Assembly (NCBI GenBank): GCA_934500875.1
Contig: CAKSTL010000001.1
Span: forward strand, 200,031-264,030
Direction: 5' to 3'
Origin: an uncultured Clostridia bacterium
GTDB taxonomy: Bacteria > Bacillota > Clostridia > UMGS1810
DNA: 64,000 nt
The notes beneath the pieces are model-generated. The model was given only the letters and a program-made list of their open reading frames with translations. It was not told where the DNA came from and did not search any database. Within the stretch, counting starts at the first letter, position 1, and each line of letters begins with the position of its first letter. The position numbers and the translations under genes are program-made. This document shows positions 52,456-60,848 of this stretch, one piece after another.

Positions 52456-53953
52456 CAAAAGTATTGTCCGTCAGACTGCGGCAAATATAGCCGCATCCGT
52501 TATATATCAGATTACCGCAGCGGTATGTTCTTTAATACTTCCGAGATACATACTCCTTTCCTTCGGCTCTGATGTAAACGGAATATTGCAGTCGGTAAGC
52601 CAGCTTTTGAATTACACCGTAATTATGGAGTGCGGCATCGGAGGTCTTATTATGGCGGCATTTTACAAGCCGCTTGCCGACGGAGATAAAAGAGCGGTAT
52701 CGGATATTTTTAATTATTCGAGGGACTTTTTTGGCAAGCTGTCCTATGTATATATGGGGCTTGTGCTTATGCTTGCGGTTTTGGCAAAGGTGATTATTCG
52801 GACGGAATATGATTTTGCGTATGTAAGTACGCTAACTCTTATACTTGGAATAAGCTACTATTTTACCTATTATTTCGCACTGACGCACAGGCTTTTGATA
52901 CGCGCCGACCAGAAAATCCGAATCGTACAGGGAATACAAAGCATAACGCTTATTTTAAACACAGTTATATGTGTTGCCGCTATACGCCTCGGCTTCGGAA
53001 TCCATACCGTAAAAGCTGTGAGTGCGATTGTATTTCTGCTGAATCCCGTTGTGTTCAGACTGTATGTTAGACGGCATTACGGCATAACGGGCGAAATGCA
53101 CGATGAAAGGCGTGCCTTTCCGCGAAAGCGTGACGGAATAGCGCATCAGATTGCCTTTTTCGTTCATATGAACACCGATATCGTGCTGATTTCGATTGCC
53201 TGCGGAACAAAAGAGGTTTCGGTGTATTCAGTGTATAATTCAATAATTTATGCCGTGGAAAGCTTTTTCACAACGATTTCCGACAGTATAGCGGCTGCTG
53301 TGGGAAATTTAATTGCAAAGGGTGAAAACGATACGCTGAAAACCTCGTTTGAATTTTACAGAGTAGTAAATACTGCGGCGGCAACCTTTGTGTGCATTGC
53401 CGAGGCGGTGCTTGTTCTTCCCTTTGTGAGTATCTATACCAAAGGCGTTACCGACGCAATGTATGTACGCCCCGCCTTTGCCTATATGATGATTGCCGCA
53501 CAGTGGTTTTTTTGCATGAGAATTCCTTACAACAACATCATAAGTGCGGCGGGACATTACGGACAAACAAAAAACGGCGCTTATATGGAGGTAATTCTTA
53601 ATATGGCAATTTCGTTATTGCTCCTGCCGCGATTCGGCATCTGCGGTGTAGCTTTCGGTACGATGATTGCTATGGCGGCAAGAACGGTTTATATGGCTTG
53701 GTATTTATCACATAATCTTTTGAACAGAAAGCTTGCTTTATTTATAAAGGATGCCGCACTTAACATTATATTCGGCATTGCGCTTGTTTGGCTGATAGGA
53801 AAAACAATAACAATTTCGGCGGGTAATCTGTTTGTATGGGGTCTTTACGCCGCCGGCATAAGTACCGGTGCGATTGCGGCAATTTTGATTTTCAATTTTG
53901 CAGTTAATTATGCAGTGGTTGTTGCTATGATGAAAAGAATAAAAAAACATTAA
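52436..53953 (+). CDS. Polysaccharide flippase, Wzx type
   Basis: A 505-residue membrane protein with about 12-14 spans of the MATE/MurJ-like polysaccharide transporter superfamily. The N-terminus (SIVRQTAANIAASVIYQITAAVCSLILPRYIL) and the internal FGIHTVKAVSAIVFLLNPVVFRLYV are typical. It should flip the lipid-linked repeat unit to the outer face for the Wzy-like polymerase. The GTG start lies inside the preceding glycosyltransferase gene and follows AAGGAA. It closes the operon; no clear terminator is seen directly behind it. Confidence 0.92.
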   Translation: MNAKNRNKSIVRQTAANIAASVIYQITAAVCSLILPRYILLSFGSDVNGILQSVSQLLNYTVIMECGIGGLIMAAFYKPLADGDKRAVSDIFNYSRDFFGKLSYVYMGLVLMLAVLAKVIIRTEYDFAYVSTLTLILGISYYFTYYFALTHRLLIRADQKIRIVQGIQSITLILNTVICVAAIRLGFGIHTVKAVSAIVFLLNPVVFRLYVRRHYGITGEMHDERRAFPRKRDGIAHQIAFFVHMNTDIVLISIACGTKEVSVYSVYNSIIYAVESFFTTISDSIAAAVGNLIAKGENDTLKTSFEFYRVVNTAAATFVCIAEAVLVLPFVSIYTKGVTDAMYVRPAFAYMMIAAQWFFCMRIPYNNIISAAGHYGQTKNGAYMEVILNMAISLLLLPRFGICGVAFGTMIAMAARTVYMAWYLSHNLLNRKLALFIKDAALNIIFGIALVWLIGKTITISAGNLFVWGLYAAGISTGAIAAILIFNFAVNYAVVVAMMKRIKKH

Positions 53954-53978
53954 CCTGTTTTCAAAAGAAAAGGAAGAT

Positions 53979-54113
53979 ATGCAGACGGAAATTGCAGAAC
54001 TTACAGAAAAAATATCAGATCTTAATACAAGGCTTATGATAAGGCTTTTGGTAATCAAGTCCAATTGTAACCACCTCTTGGTAGTATTTTACCAAATCCG
54101 ATTTCAGAAGTAA
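53979..54113 (+). CDS. Short 44-residue frame, possibly a mobile-element gene remnant
   Basis: An ATG with AAAAGGAAG just upstream opens MQTEIAELTEKISDLNTRLM, a coiled-coil-like start that resembles the tail of Firmicutes mobilisation or recombinase proteins. It then breaks off in a different-looking sequence and stops. Similarity is judged from memory only. It may be a truncated gene rather than a functional one. Confidence 0.3.
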   Translation: MQTEIAELTEKISDLNTRLMIRLLVIKSNCNHLLVVFYQIRFQK

Positions 54114-54158
54114 AATCCCGTTGTCCTTGTGTTTGTCCGTATTATTCCTGTTTTTCAT
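54015..54158 (-). CDS. Short 47-residue frame on the minus strand, uncertain
   Basis: Reads MKNRNNTDKHKDNGILLLKS and continues LVKYYQEVVTIGLDYQK, a natural-looking composition. Its ATG overlaps the stop codon of another short frame upstream on the same strand, like coupled genes. It overlaps the plus-strand 53979-54113 frame, so at most one of the two is real. No ribosome site or known family. Confidence 0.25.
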   Translation of the reverse strand: MKNRNNTDKHKDNGILLLKSDLVKYYQEVVTIGLDYQKPYHKPCIKI

Positions 54159-54294
54159 ATATGATGATATTCCGCTCTGTGCCTGATATATAGAGCTTTT
54201 TCACGTATGGACAAATGGCTTGTAAAAATTCAGGCACCTCAAAATCAATTTGAAAATTCTCAATATTAAAATAATATATATCAAATAAACACAT
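54142..54294 (-). CDS. Short 50-residue frame on the minus strand, possibly a gene fragment
   Basis: The C-terminal part, FEVPEFLQAICPYVKKLYIS followed by a Glu-rich end, looks like real protein sequence, whereas the N-terminal part is AT-rich and has no ribosome site. It may be the 3' fragment of a lost gene. The remaining sequence to 54350 shows nothing else. Confidence 0.25.
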   Translation of the reverse strand: MCLFDIYYFNIENFQIDFEVPEFLQAICPYVKKLYISGTERNIIIYEKQE

Positions 54295-54350
54295 ATAAAA
54301 GACTTAAAAAATAATGAATAATGCTCATAAAATATTGGTGTCCGCATACT

Positions 54351-54381
54351 AAAAAAAGCGGCAACCGATAGGGTTAGCCGC
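54351..54381 (-). terminator. Minus-strand terminator
   Basis: GCGGCAACC (54358-54366) pairs with GGTTAGCCGC (54372-54381, one bulged base). Read on the minus strand the stem is followed by seven Ts. It lies about 180 bp beyond the tRNA-Trp terminator, at the end of the structured repeat. Confidence 0.7.
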
Positions 54382-54545
54382 ATTATAGACAAAAAAGTCG
54401 AACCATAGAGATATTTGTGCCGCAGGCACACTCGCAAAAGGTTGGTAATGAGCCAAAGGCGTTATGAGGGCGCTTGCAACCGAATAGCCGACGCGAATGT
54501 GACCTTTTGCGAAAGAGGAGGAACAGTGGAACGGGTGACTGATTT
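54382..54545 (-). repeat. Structured intergenic repeat downstream of tRNA-Trp
   Basis: GC-richer than its surroundings. An 11-bp inverted repeat (TCGCAAAAGGT at 54432-54442 with its complement at 54502-54512) encloses a 59-nt loop, and TGTGCCGCAGGCACA forms a second hairpin at about 54416-54430. From memory, very similar sequence is found in many clostridial genomes and is often mis-annotated as a small protein. It lies between two minus-strand terminators, so it may be a dispersed repeat or a transcribed RNA. Confidence 0.5.
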
Positions 54546-54555
54546 TTTATGAAAT

Positions 54556-54585
54556 AAAAAATCGGAACAAGTGAAACTTGTTCCG
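54556..54585 (-). terminator. Terminator of tRNA-Trp
   Basis: A 9-bp perfect stem (CGGAACAAG / CTTGTTCCG, 5-nt loop) ends 4 bp from the mature tRNA 3' end and is followed on the minus strand by ATTTTTTATTT. Confidence 0.85.
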
Positions 54586-54588
54586 ACG

Positions 54589-54664
54589 TGGCAGGGGTAG
54601 TAAGACTTGAACTCACGGCACGTGGTTTTGGAGACCACTGCTCTACCAACTGAGCTATACCCCT
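54589..54664 (-). tRNA. tRNA-Trp (anticodon CCA)
   Basis: A complete cloverleaf on the minus strand: acceptor AGGGGTA/TACCCCT, D-arm AGCTCAGTTGGTAGAGC, anticodon stem GTGGT-type with loop CTCCAAA (anticodon CCA), T-arm with GTTCAAG, discriminator G and an encoded CCA end. Its 3' end points toward the plus-strand block. Confidence 0.95.
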
Positions 54665-54682
54665 TTATCACAACACTTTGAC

Positions 54683-54711
54683 ATTATATAATAAATTATG
54701 CCCTTTGTCAA
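54683..54711 (-). promoter_or_regulatory. Promoter of tRNA-Trp
   Basis: On the minus strand TTGACA (54706-54711) and TATAAT (54683-54688) are exactly 17 bp apart, 18 bp before the mature tRNA 5' end. Confidence 0.88.
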
Positions 54712-54751
54712 GTGTTTTCGGGCAAAATTTTTATTTTTTTCTGCTGCAAAT

Positions 54752-55381
54752 CTATATATTTATAAAATTCAAAAGAAAGTTATTTTCATATAAAAATCCC
54801 ATTATCACTGATTTTGAAACCGCCTCGCAGACCGGCGCAACAAAATCGGAAAACGAAAACGCCGCAATAAGCGCCGTGATTACATACAGCCACAAAAAAC
54901 CGGTTGCCGCACCGAGAACTGCGCCGCAGAGCTTATTAACCTGCTTTATCAGCGGAAGCGACGAGATGGCGCAAAGGGGCGCACGCATAAACTTTATTGC
55001 AAGCTTAATTACAAAATAGAGCAGTACAAAGGTGATTACCAAAAACAGTGCGTTTGTAAGGTTTTGCGCAATTATTTCGGACGCACTGCCGTTTGCAATA
55101 ACTGCGCCGTCCGAAGTGCCGCCTTTTAAAATCATGGGAAGCGGAAGATTTAAAACCTTGACGCCCGAAAATTTTTCAATAAGATGAGCATTTATTTTTT
55201 CTGCAATATTTTTTCCGACGCTGCTGTTTAAAAGATATGTATGCACGGGTTTAAAAAACAAAAACACCGCAACCGTCGAAACAAGATACGAACACATATT
55301 CAAAAGTGTTATTACAAGCCCCTTCTTATAGCCGACAGCCAAAAAGACTGCGATAAATACAATTATTGCAATATCTGCCAT
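54752..55381 (-). CDS. CvpA family membrane protein
   Basis: A 209-residue membrane protein with four to five spans, starting MADIAIIVFIAVFLAVGYKKGL. The conserved FLFF-KP region and a C-terminal GAVLGAATGFLWLYVI match the CvpA/colicin V production family, whose role in Firmicutes is unclear (envelope stress or secretion). The ATG at 55381 is chosen because GGAGGGGGAG lies just upstream; a longer frame would overlap the preceding gene. It is the last gene of the methyltransferase-ECF-truA operon. Confidence 0.85.
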   Translation of the reverse strand: MADIAIIVFIAVFLAVGYKKGLVITLLNMCSYLVSTVAVFLFFKPVHTYLLNSSVGKNIAEKINAHLIEKFSGVKVLNLPLPMILKGGTSDGAVIANGSASEIIAQNLTNALFLVITFVLLYFVIKLAIKFMRAPLCAISSLPLIKQVNKLCGAVLGAATGFLWLYVITALIAAFSFSDFVAPVCEAVSKSVIMGFLYENNFLLNFINI

Positions 55382-55442
55382 AAAACTCTCCCCCTCCGGT
55401 ACATAAGACCGACAAAAATTTTTTTTATCATTTAAACATTTC

Positions 55443-56555
55443 TTATTCAAAATATTGCAGCTGCACAAGCATACCCGTATGCAGCAGGACGGTTTTTGAG
55501 TTTCCCGAAAACTGCGCCGTTGTTATGTCCTTGCCTGATTTAAGATACGATTTTTCTTTATTTGAAACAACACGCATATACCTTTTGCCGACAATCAGAA
55601 TATCGTTTGACAAAATATCCAGCCCGTATATATCGCCTTTGTTTTTATAATTTACAATTGCCTTGCCGTTTTCGTTAAACATAATAACGTCAGCCGTTTC
55701 GGTAGTAAGGTTTGATTCGCCCGCCGCTGCCGCAATTTTGCCATCCTTTATTTTATACGCAAATATGCTCTTGCCCGCAAATTGATGATTCCATTCTCTC
55801 CCTCCGTTTGACGAATACACCGCCGCCGAGCTGCTGCACACAACGGCAATTTTCGATTTTGAAATATATTCGATTGCCGTAATGCTTTCATCCGCCGCAG
55901 TTTCTTTCGGCTCTTCGGAGAGCGTATCAAAAATAAGCAGCTTGCTTTTAAGAACACCGTCAGAATAATCGAGTGCCGAAGCCGCAAATGCAGTATTCGA
56001 CGGCGAGATAGCAATGTCGTTTACAAAGCTGTCGGCGCTGTGCCACTTATAAAATTCAACGCCGTTTTTATCGTAGACAATAATCTGCGCCTTAAAGCCT
56101 TTTTCCTCGGTAAGAAGGGCAAAACAGCCGTTTTCGTTAACCGAAGCGGTAAGAATGTTTCCGCTTGCCGTTATGGGAATATTCTTTTTTCCGTTTACAA
56201 AAAGCGCCTTGTTCGAGCCTTTGTGAAAAATCAAATACTTATCCTTTTTAACCGTTACAATCGGGTTTTCACCCGAGAAAGCGGCATTGGACTCTTCCTT
56301 TAACATATGCGAATAAGTTTTAATCCCCTCTTTTGTTGCAATAACGCATCTTGCGTCGTCCATAGAAGATACAAACACACCCTCGGTGCTGTCAAGCTCA
56401 ACCGTAGGGGTTTTGTATTCATAATTTTTATTAAAAAGTCTTACGGTCTTTTCAAGAAATAACGGCGTCTGATTAAGATAAACCAGCACTGAAGCAAGAA
56501 TTACAATTAAAACCGCAATAAGAATTTTAATTCCCTTTTTGCCATTTTCTTTCAT
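55443..56555 (-). CDS. Membrane-anchored beta-propeller-like protein (DUF5711-like)
   Basis: A 370-residue protein with one N-terminal membrane span (GIKILIAVLIVILASVLVYL) and an extracellular domain of repeating short strands (FVSSMDDARCVIATKEGIKTY; ILTASVNENGCFALLTEE; DIAISPSNTAFAASALDY), consistent with a WD40/YVTN-like propeller. It resembles the DUF5711 family found beside cvpA and truA in Clostridia. The function is unknown. The ATG at 56555 follows ATGGAGGAAA; it starts 17 bp after the truA stop codon. Confidence 0.75.
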   Translation of the reverse strand: MKENGKKGIKILIAVLIVILASVLVYLNQTPLFLEKTVRLFNKNYEYKTPTVELDSTEGVFVSSMDDARCVIATKEGIKTYSHMLKEESNAAFSGENPIVTVKKDKYLIFHKGSNKALFVNGKKNIPITASGNILTASVNENGCFALLTEEKGFKAQIIVYDKNGVEFYKWHSADSFVNDIAISPSNTAFAASALDYSDGVLKSKLLIFDTLSEEPKETAADESITAIEYISKSKIAVVCSSSAAVYSSNGGREWNHQFAGKSIFAYKIKDGKIAAAAGESNLTTETADVIMFNENGKAIVNYKNKGDIYGLDILSNDILIVGKRYMRVVSNKEKSYLKSGKDITTAQFSGNSKTVLLHTGMLVQLQYFE

Positions 56556-56571
56556 CCGAAAATTTCCTCCA

Positions 56572-57315
56572 TCAATTTTTTCTTTGGTTTTCGTATTCCA
56601 CATCATAAAGATAAAGCCCCTGCGCAGGTGCGGTTTCACCGGCAAGTCTGCGGTCCTTCGACTCTATTATATCGGGAATTTTGCCGGCTTCGAGCTTTCC
56701 TTCGCCCACCTTTTTAAGCGTTCCGGTAATAATTCTTACCATATTATATAAAAATCCGTCCGCCGATATGAATATATTTATAAAGTCGCCGCACCTCTTT
56801 ATGTCAAGCGAAAAAATTTCTCTTACGGTAATGTCCTTGTCGCCCGTCATAAATGCTTTAAAATCGTGCCGACCGATAAAATGCTTTGCCGCAGCCTTCA
56901 TTTTATCGGTGTCAAGCTTATCTTTAACCGTCCAGCAGTAATTTCGCATAAACACATCGAATTTTCCGTTGTTTATAACGTATTTGTACGTTTTTGAAAC
57001 GGTGTCAAACCGTGCGTGAAAATCGTCTTTCACCTCAGCGCAAAAATTTGCCCTTATATCATACGGAAGCGCCGTGTTAAGCGCAATACACACCTTGTCC
57101 GACGGAATTTTGCACTCTGTCCGAAAGCTTAACGCATACTTCTTTGCATGCACGCCTGCGTCCGTTCTGCTGCATCCGTTAACGCTTATCTTTTCTTTGA
57201 AAACCCTGTATATTGCGTCCTCAACCGTTTTCTGCACCGTTATATCTTCGGGCTGTATCTGCCAGCCGTGATAGTTTGTTCCGTCATATTCAAGATAAAC
57301 GAGTAAATTGCGCAT
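56572..57315 (-). CDS. truA: tRNA pseudouridine synthase A
   Basis: Makes pseudouridine at positions 38-40 of the tRNA anticodon arm. The 247-residue length is standard. It starts MRNLLVYLEYDGTNYHGWQ and has the catalytic Asp in SRTDAGVHA near residue 52 and FLYNMVRIITGTL near 190. It follows the ECF module by 3 bp, the usual ecfA1-ecfA2-ecfT-truA order of Firmicutes. Confidence 0.96.
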   Translation of the reverse strand: MRNLLVYLEYDGTNYHGWQIQPEDITVQKTVEDAIYRVFKEKISVNGCSRTDAGVHAKKYALSFRTECKIPSDKVCIALNTALPYDIRANFCAEVKDDFHARFDTVSKTYKYVINNGKFDVFMRNYCWTVKDKLDTDKMKAAAKHFIGRHDFKAFMTGDKDITVREIFSLDIKRCGDFINIFISADGFLYNMVRIITGTLKKVGEGKLEAGKIPDIIESKDRRLAGETAPAQGLYLYDVEYENQRKN

Positions 57316-57318
57316 AAA

Positions 57319-58143
57319 TCAAACCCTCACAAAAACGTTTATAAGTACGATAACCGCAACAAAACCTGCCATAACAAAGGACGCAGCATAATCGGCAGGG
57401 CAGATTTTAAGAGATTTTAAACGTGTTCTTCCCTTTCCGCCCCGATAGCATCTGCACTCCATTGCAAGGGCAAGCTCGTCCGCACGGCGGAATGAGCTTA
57501 TAAAAAGCGGCACAAGAATGGGTACAAGCGCCTTTATTCGTTTTATGACGTTTCCGCTTTCAAAATTTGCACCCCTTGAAGCCTGAGCCTTCATAATTTT
57601 GTCGGTTTCCTCCAAAAGCGTCGGAATAAATCTTATTGCAATAGACATCATCATTGCAAGCTCGTGTGCCGGGACGCCGATTTTTTTAAACGGCGAAAGA
57701 AGGCTTTCAATTCCGTCCGTCAAAACAATCGGCGACGTGGTAAACGTCAGAACGGAGGTTCCCACAACCAAAAATACAAGCCTTAAGCTCATTTTAACCG
57801 CCATTTTCACTCCCTCAACAGTGATTTTTAAAAATCCGAATTTAAGGTAAGTGCCGCCGATACGCACAATTTCTCCGTCAGTCATAAAAAGATTTATCGC
57901 CGAAGTAAAAACTATAATAAAAATAAGCGGTTTAAGCCCCTTTAAATAAAGCCTTACCGGCACCTTTGACAGAAGAATTACCGCAAATGTAAATGCCGCA
58001 ACAAAAACGTATCCCGAAAGTCCGTTTGCAAAAAAAACCGCAACTATAAAGCAAAGCGACGAGAGAATTTTTACCCTCGGGTCGAGCCTGTGAATGGGCG
58101 AATCTACGGGAAAAAACTGTCCGAGCGTTATATCGTTAATCAT
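57319..58143 (-). CDS. ecfT: ECF transporter transmembrane subunit EcfT
   Basis: A 274-residue membrane protein with about five spans that couples the two ATPases to interchangeable vitamin-binding S components. The conserved C-terminal coupling-helix motifs are present: ASRGANFESG near residue 190 and ADELALAMECRCYRGG near 230. The start at 58143 is supported by AAGGGGG and yields a protein starting MINDITLGQ. It overlaps the end of ecfA2 by 8 bp. No S component gene is in the window, as expected for the shared group II type. Confidence 0.95.
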   Translation of the reverse strand: MINDITLGQFFPVDSPIHRLDPRVKILSSLCFIVAVFFANGLSGYVFVAAFTFAVILLSKVPVRLYLKGLKPLIFIIVFTSAINLFMTDGEIVRIGGTYLKFGFLKITVEGVKMAVKMSLRLVFLVVGTSVLTFTTSPIVLTDGIESLLSPFKKIGVPAHELAMMMSIAIRFIPTLLEETDKIMKAQASRGANFESGNVIKRIKALVPILVPLFISSFRRADELALAMECRCYRGGKGRTRLKSLKICPADYAASFVMAGFVAVIVLINVFVRV

Positions 58144-58996
58144 TTTTTTCCCCCTTAATATAGTCAAGAATAGCCGCCTTCGCCTTTTCTACAGTGTAAA
58201 TATTTTCGCCTATGTCAATTCCTTTTTCCTTAAGCTTTCGCACAACCTTGTTAATCTGCGGAACACTAAGCCCGTTTTCCTCCAAAAGATTTGCGTTTTT
58301 GAAAACCTCGTCCACGCCCGCGTGCATAATAATTTTTCCGTCCGACATAACCATAACGCTTTTTGCTATTCTTGCAACGTCCTCCATACTGTGCGAAATC
58401 CAGATAACCGTAATTTTTTCTTCGTCGTGCAGCCGTTTTATCTGACCTAAAATTTCATCTCTGCCCCTCGGGTCAAGCCCTGCCGTAGGCTCGTCCAGCA
58501 CCAGAATTTCAGGGTTCATTGCAATAACGCCCGCAAGCGCAACCCTTCTTTTCTGACCGCCCGAAAGCTCAAACGGCGACGAATAAAGAACGTTTTCGTC
58601 AAGGCCCACAAGTTTTATCACATTTTTAATAATTTTGTCCGTTTCTTCTGCGGAATACCCCATATTTAAAGGGCCGAATGCAATATCCTTGTAAACGGTT
58701 TCTTCAAAAAGCTGATACTCGGGGTACTGAAAAACAACCCCCACCTTGCTGCGTACTTTGATAAGGTCGGTGTCCTTTTTTGTAATATCCTCGCCGTCTA
58801 TGTATATTTTGCCGCTGTCCGCCTTTACAAGACCGTTAAGATGCTGAATAAGCGTGGATTTTCCCGAGCCGGTATGCCCGATAATACCCACAAAATCGCC
58901 GTCCTTTATCTCAAAGCTTACGTTATTTAGCGCAATCTTTTCAAACGGAGTGCCTTTTGAATATATATGAACCAAATTTTCAACCTTTATTGACAT
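58136..58996 (-). CDS. ecfA2: ECF transporter ATPase EcfA2
   Basis: A 286-residue ATP-binding subunit. Walker A is GHTGSGKST, the signature is LSGGQKRRVA, and Walker B is ILVLDEPTAGLDP. The Q-loop is in VVFQYPEYQLFEETV, the EcfA2-type variant. It pairs with EcfA1 and EcfT to energise vitamin uptake. It overlaps ecfA1 by 10 bp and ecfT by 8 bp. Confidence 0.96.
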   Translation of the reverse strand: MSIKVENLVHIYSKGTPFEKIALNNVSFEIKDGDFVGIIGHTGSGKSTLIQHLNGLVKADSGKIYIDGEDITKKDTDLIKVRSKVGVVFQYPEYQLFEETVYKDIAFGPLNMGYSAEETDKIIKNVIKLVGLDENVLYSSPFELSGGQKRRVALAGVIAMNPEILVLDEPTAGLDPRGRDEILGQIKRLHDEEKITVIWISHSMEDVARIAKSVMVMSDGKIIMHAGVDEVFKNANLLEENGLSVPQINKVVRKLKEKGIDIGENIYTVEKAKAAILDYIKGEKND

Positions 58997-59820
58997 AACT
59001 TTAAAATCTCCTCAACGCACTCGTCAACCTCTAAAATATCGCTTCTTATGTTAATGCCCTCTTGCCTTAAAAGATATGCAAGACTTGTAACCTGCGGCGT
59101 GTCAAGACCGAGCGATTTCATTTTTTCAACGTCCGAAAAAACAGTTCTTGGACTTCCCGAAAGCACCAGCCTTCCGCCGTCTATAACCACAATTCTGTCT
59201 GCCATTGCAGCCTCGTCCATATTGTGAGTTATAAGCACAATCGTCATTTTAAATTCTGAATTTAACCGCTTTATGGTTTTCATAACCTCACGTCTGCCGA
59301 CAGGGTCAAGCATAGCGGTAGGCTCGTCAAACACAATGGTTTTGGGCTTCATTGCAATAACGCCCGCAATTGCAATTCTCTGTTTCTGACCGCCCGACAA
59401 AAGATGCGGTGCGTGGTGCTTAAATTTTGTCATTCCCACAGCCTCAAGCGCATAGTCAACCCTTTTTCTGATTTCACTCGGCTCAACGCCAAGATTTTCT
59501 GCCGCAAAGGCAACATCCTCATCCACAATCGTTGCAACAATCTGATTGTCGGGATTTTGAAAAACCATAGCGGTATTCTGACGTATATCCCAAATTTTAT
59601 CTTCGCATTTTGTGTCGATTCCGTCTACGACAACACGCCCGCCCTTGGGAAGGTATATAGCGTTAAAGTGCTTTGCAAGCGTGGATTTTCCCGAGCCGTT
59701 ATGCCCGAGAATACACAAAAATTCGCCGTCTTTTATTTCAAGGTCAATGCCCTTTAATATTAAGTTTTCTTTTTTTTGCTCATCATCATACCCAAAGGTA
59801 AGATTTTCGGTTTTAATCAA
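58987..59820 (-). CDS. ecfA1: ECF transporter ATPase EcfA1
   Basis: A 277-residue ATP-binding subunit with Walker A GHNGSGKST, Q-loop VFQNPDNQIVA (typical of EcfA1), signature LSGGQKQRIA and Walker B IVFDEPTAMLDP. It is the first gene of the ECF module and starts 27 bp after the methyltransferase gene, from whose promoter it is probably expressed. Confidence 0.96.
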   Translation of the reverse strand: MIKTENLTFGYDDEQKKENLILKGIDLEIKDGEFLCILGHNGSGKSTLAKHFNAIYLPKGGRVVVDGIDTKCEDKIWDIRQNTAMVFQNPDNQIVATIVDEDVAFAAENLGVEPSEIRKRVDYALEAVGMTKFKHHAPHLLSGGQKQRIAIAGVIAMKPKTIVFDEPTAMLDPVGRREVMKTIKRLNSEFKMTIVLITHNMDEAAMADRIVVIDGGRLVLSGSPRTVFSDVEKMKSLGLDTPQVTSLAYLLRQEGINIRSDILEVDECVEEILKLCQ

Positions 59821-59847
59821 TTTTTGTCCAACCCCCGAAGATAAACT

Positions 59848-60714
59848 TTATTTTGCTATCCACCTTGTAGCCGCACCGCAAGGCAGACAAATTCCTGAAT
59901 TTTTAACCGGTATTGCAATTTCGTCATTGGTGACAAATCCGCCGTATTTTGCCTTTACGCAAAGCTCAAGCACGTTTTTTACTACCGTTGACGAAACGTT
60001 TGACGTATACGAATTTACAATCATAAAAAGCGGATTGTCCGATAAAAGGCTCATACACTTTTCAACCAGCGGATAAAGCTCGTCCTCAAATTTCCATACC
60101 TCGCCGTTGGGACCTCTGCCGTATGTGGGAGGGTCCATAATTATTGCGTCATATTTGTTTCCTCTGCGGATTTCTCTGCAAACAAACTTTATAACGTCAT
60201 CTACAATGTAGCGTATCGGAGCGTTTGCAAGCCCTGATGACGCCGCATTTTCCTTTGCCCACAAAACCATTCCCTTTGCAGCGTCAACATGCACAACAGA
60301 GGCGCCTGCTTTGGCTGCCGCAACCGTTGCTCCGCCGGTATATGCAAAAAGGTTCAAAACCTTTATACTGCGGTTTGCGCTTCTTATTTTTTCGGCGGTA
60401 AAATCCCAGTTAACCGCCTGTTCGGGAAAAATTCCCGTATGTTTAAAGCCCATGGGCTTTACGTTAAAAGTAAGATTTTTATATTTAATCTGCCACGCTT
60501 CGGGAATATGCTTTTTATATTCCCAGCTTCCGCCGCCCGATTTGCTGCGGTGATAGTGAGCGTCGCACTTTTCCCATTCTTCTTTATGCTGTTTCTGCGG
60601 CCAGATAATCTGCGGGTCGGGTCTGACAAGGGTAAAATCGCCCCATTTTTCAAGTTTTTCGCCGTTTGCGCAGTCTATAAGCGCATAATCTGTCCAATCT
60701 TTTGCCAGTAGCAT
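59848..60714 (-). CDS. Class I SAM-dependent methyltransferase, rRNA-methyltransferase-like
   Basis: A 288-residue methyltransferase of the RlmI/RlmK-like group. The SAM-binding fold shows LNLFAYTGGATVAAAKAGA (motif I), HVDAAKGMVLWAKEN and the active-site DPPTYGRGPNGEVW. The N-terminal 90 residues form a small beta domain with the DPQIIWPQK pattern. The substrate is probably a ribosomal RNA base but is not certain. The ATG at 60714 follows GGAGAGA and a perfect -10 promoter lies upstream; it heads the ECF-truA-cvpA operon. Confidence 0.85.
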   Translation of the reverse strand: MLLAKDWTDYALIDCANGEKLEKWGDFTLVRPDPQIIWPQKQHKEEWEKCDAHYHRSKSGGGSWEYKKHIPEAWQIKYKNLTFNVKPMGFKHTGIFPEQAVNWDFTAEKIRSANRSIKVLNLFAYTGGATVAAAKAGASVVHVDAAKGMVLWAKENAASSGLANAPIRYIVDDVIKFVCREIRRGNKYDAIIMDPPTYGRGPNGEVWKFEDELYPLVEKCMSLLSDNPLFMIVNSYTSNVSSTVVKNVLELCVKAKYGGFVTNDEIAIPVKNSGICLPCGAATRWIAK

Positions 60715-60747
60715 ATAAATTCTCTCCAAAAATACAATTAATTATTT

Positions 60748-60776
60748 ATTATATCATTTTTTATCCTGCACGTCAA
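60748..60776 (-). promoter_or_regulatory. Promoter of the methyltransferase-ECF-truA operon
   Basis: On the minus strand TTGACG (60771-60776) and TATAAT (60748-60753) are 17 bp apart, 34 bp before the methyltransferase start codon. Confidence 0.8.
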
Positions 60777-60803
60777 TTATTTATCGCAAATTATTATCGC
60801 TGC

Positions 60804-60840
60804 AAAAAAATCAGACGGAAATTATCTTTTTTCCGTCTGA
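60804..60840 (-). terminator. Terminator of the argD-argF-GNAT operon
   Basis: An 11-bp stem (TCAGACGGAAA with TTTCCGTCTGA) is followed on the minus strand by a run of seven Ts. It begins 9 bp after the GNAT stop codon. Confidence 0.85.
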
Positions 60841-60848
60841 TGATTGTT

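Noticed and set aside
54383..54671. Minus-strand frames of 69-88 residues covering tRNA-Trp and the structured repeat
   Set aside because: They read through a tRNA gene and a terminator; this is a typical false protein over a repeated non-coding sequence.
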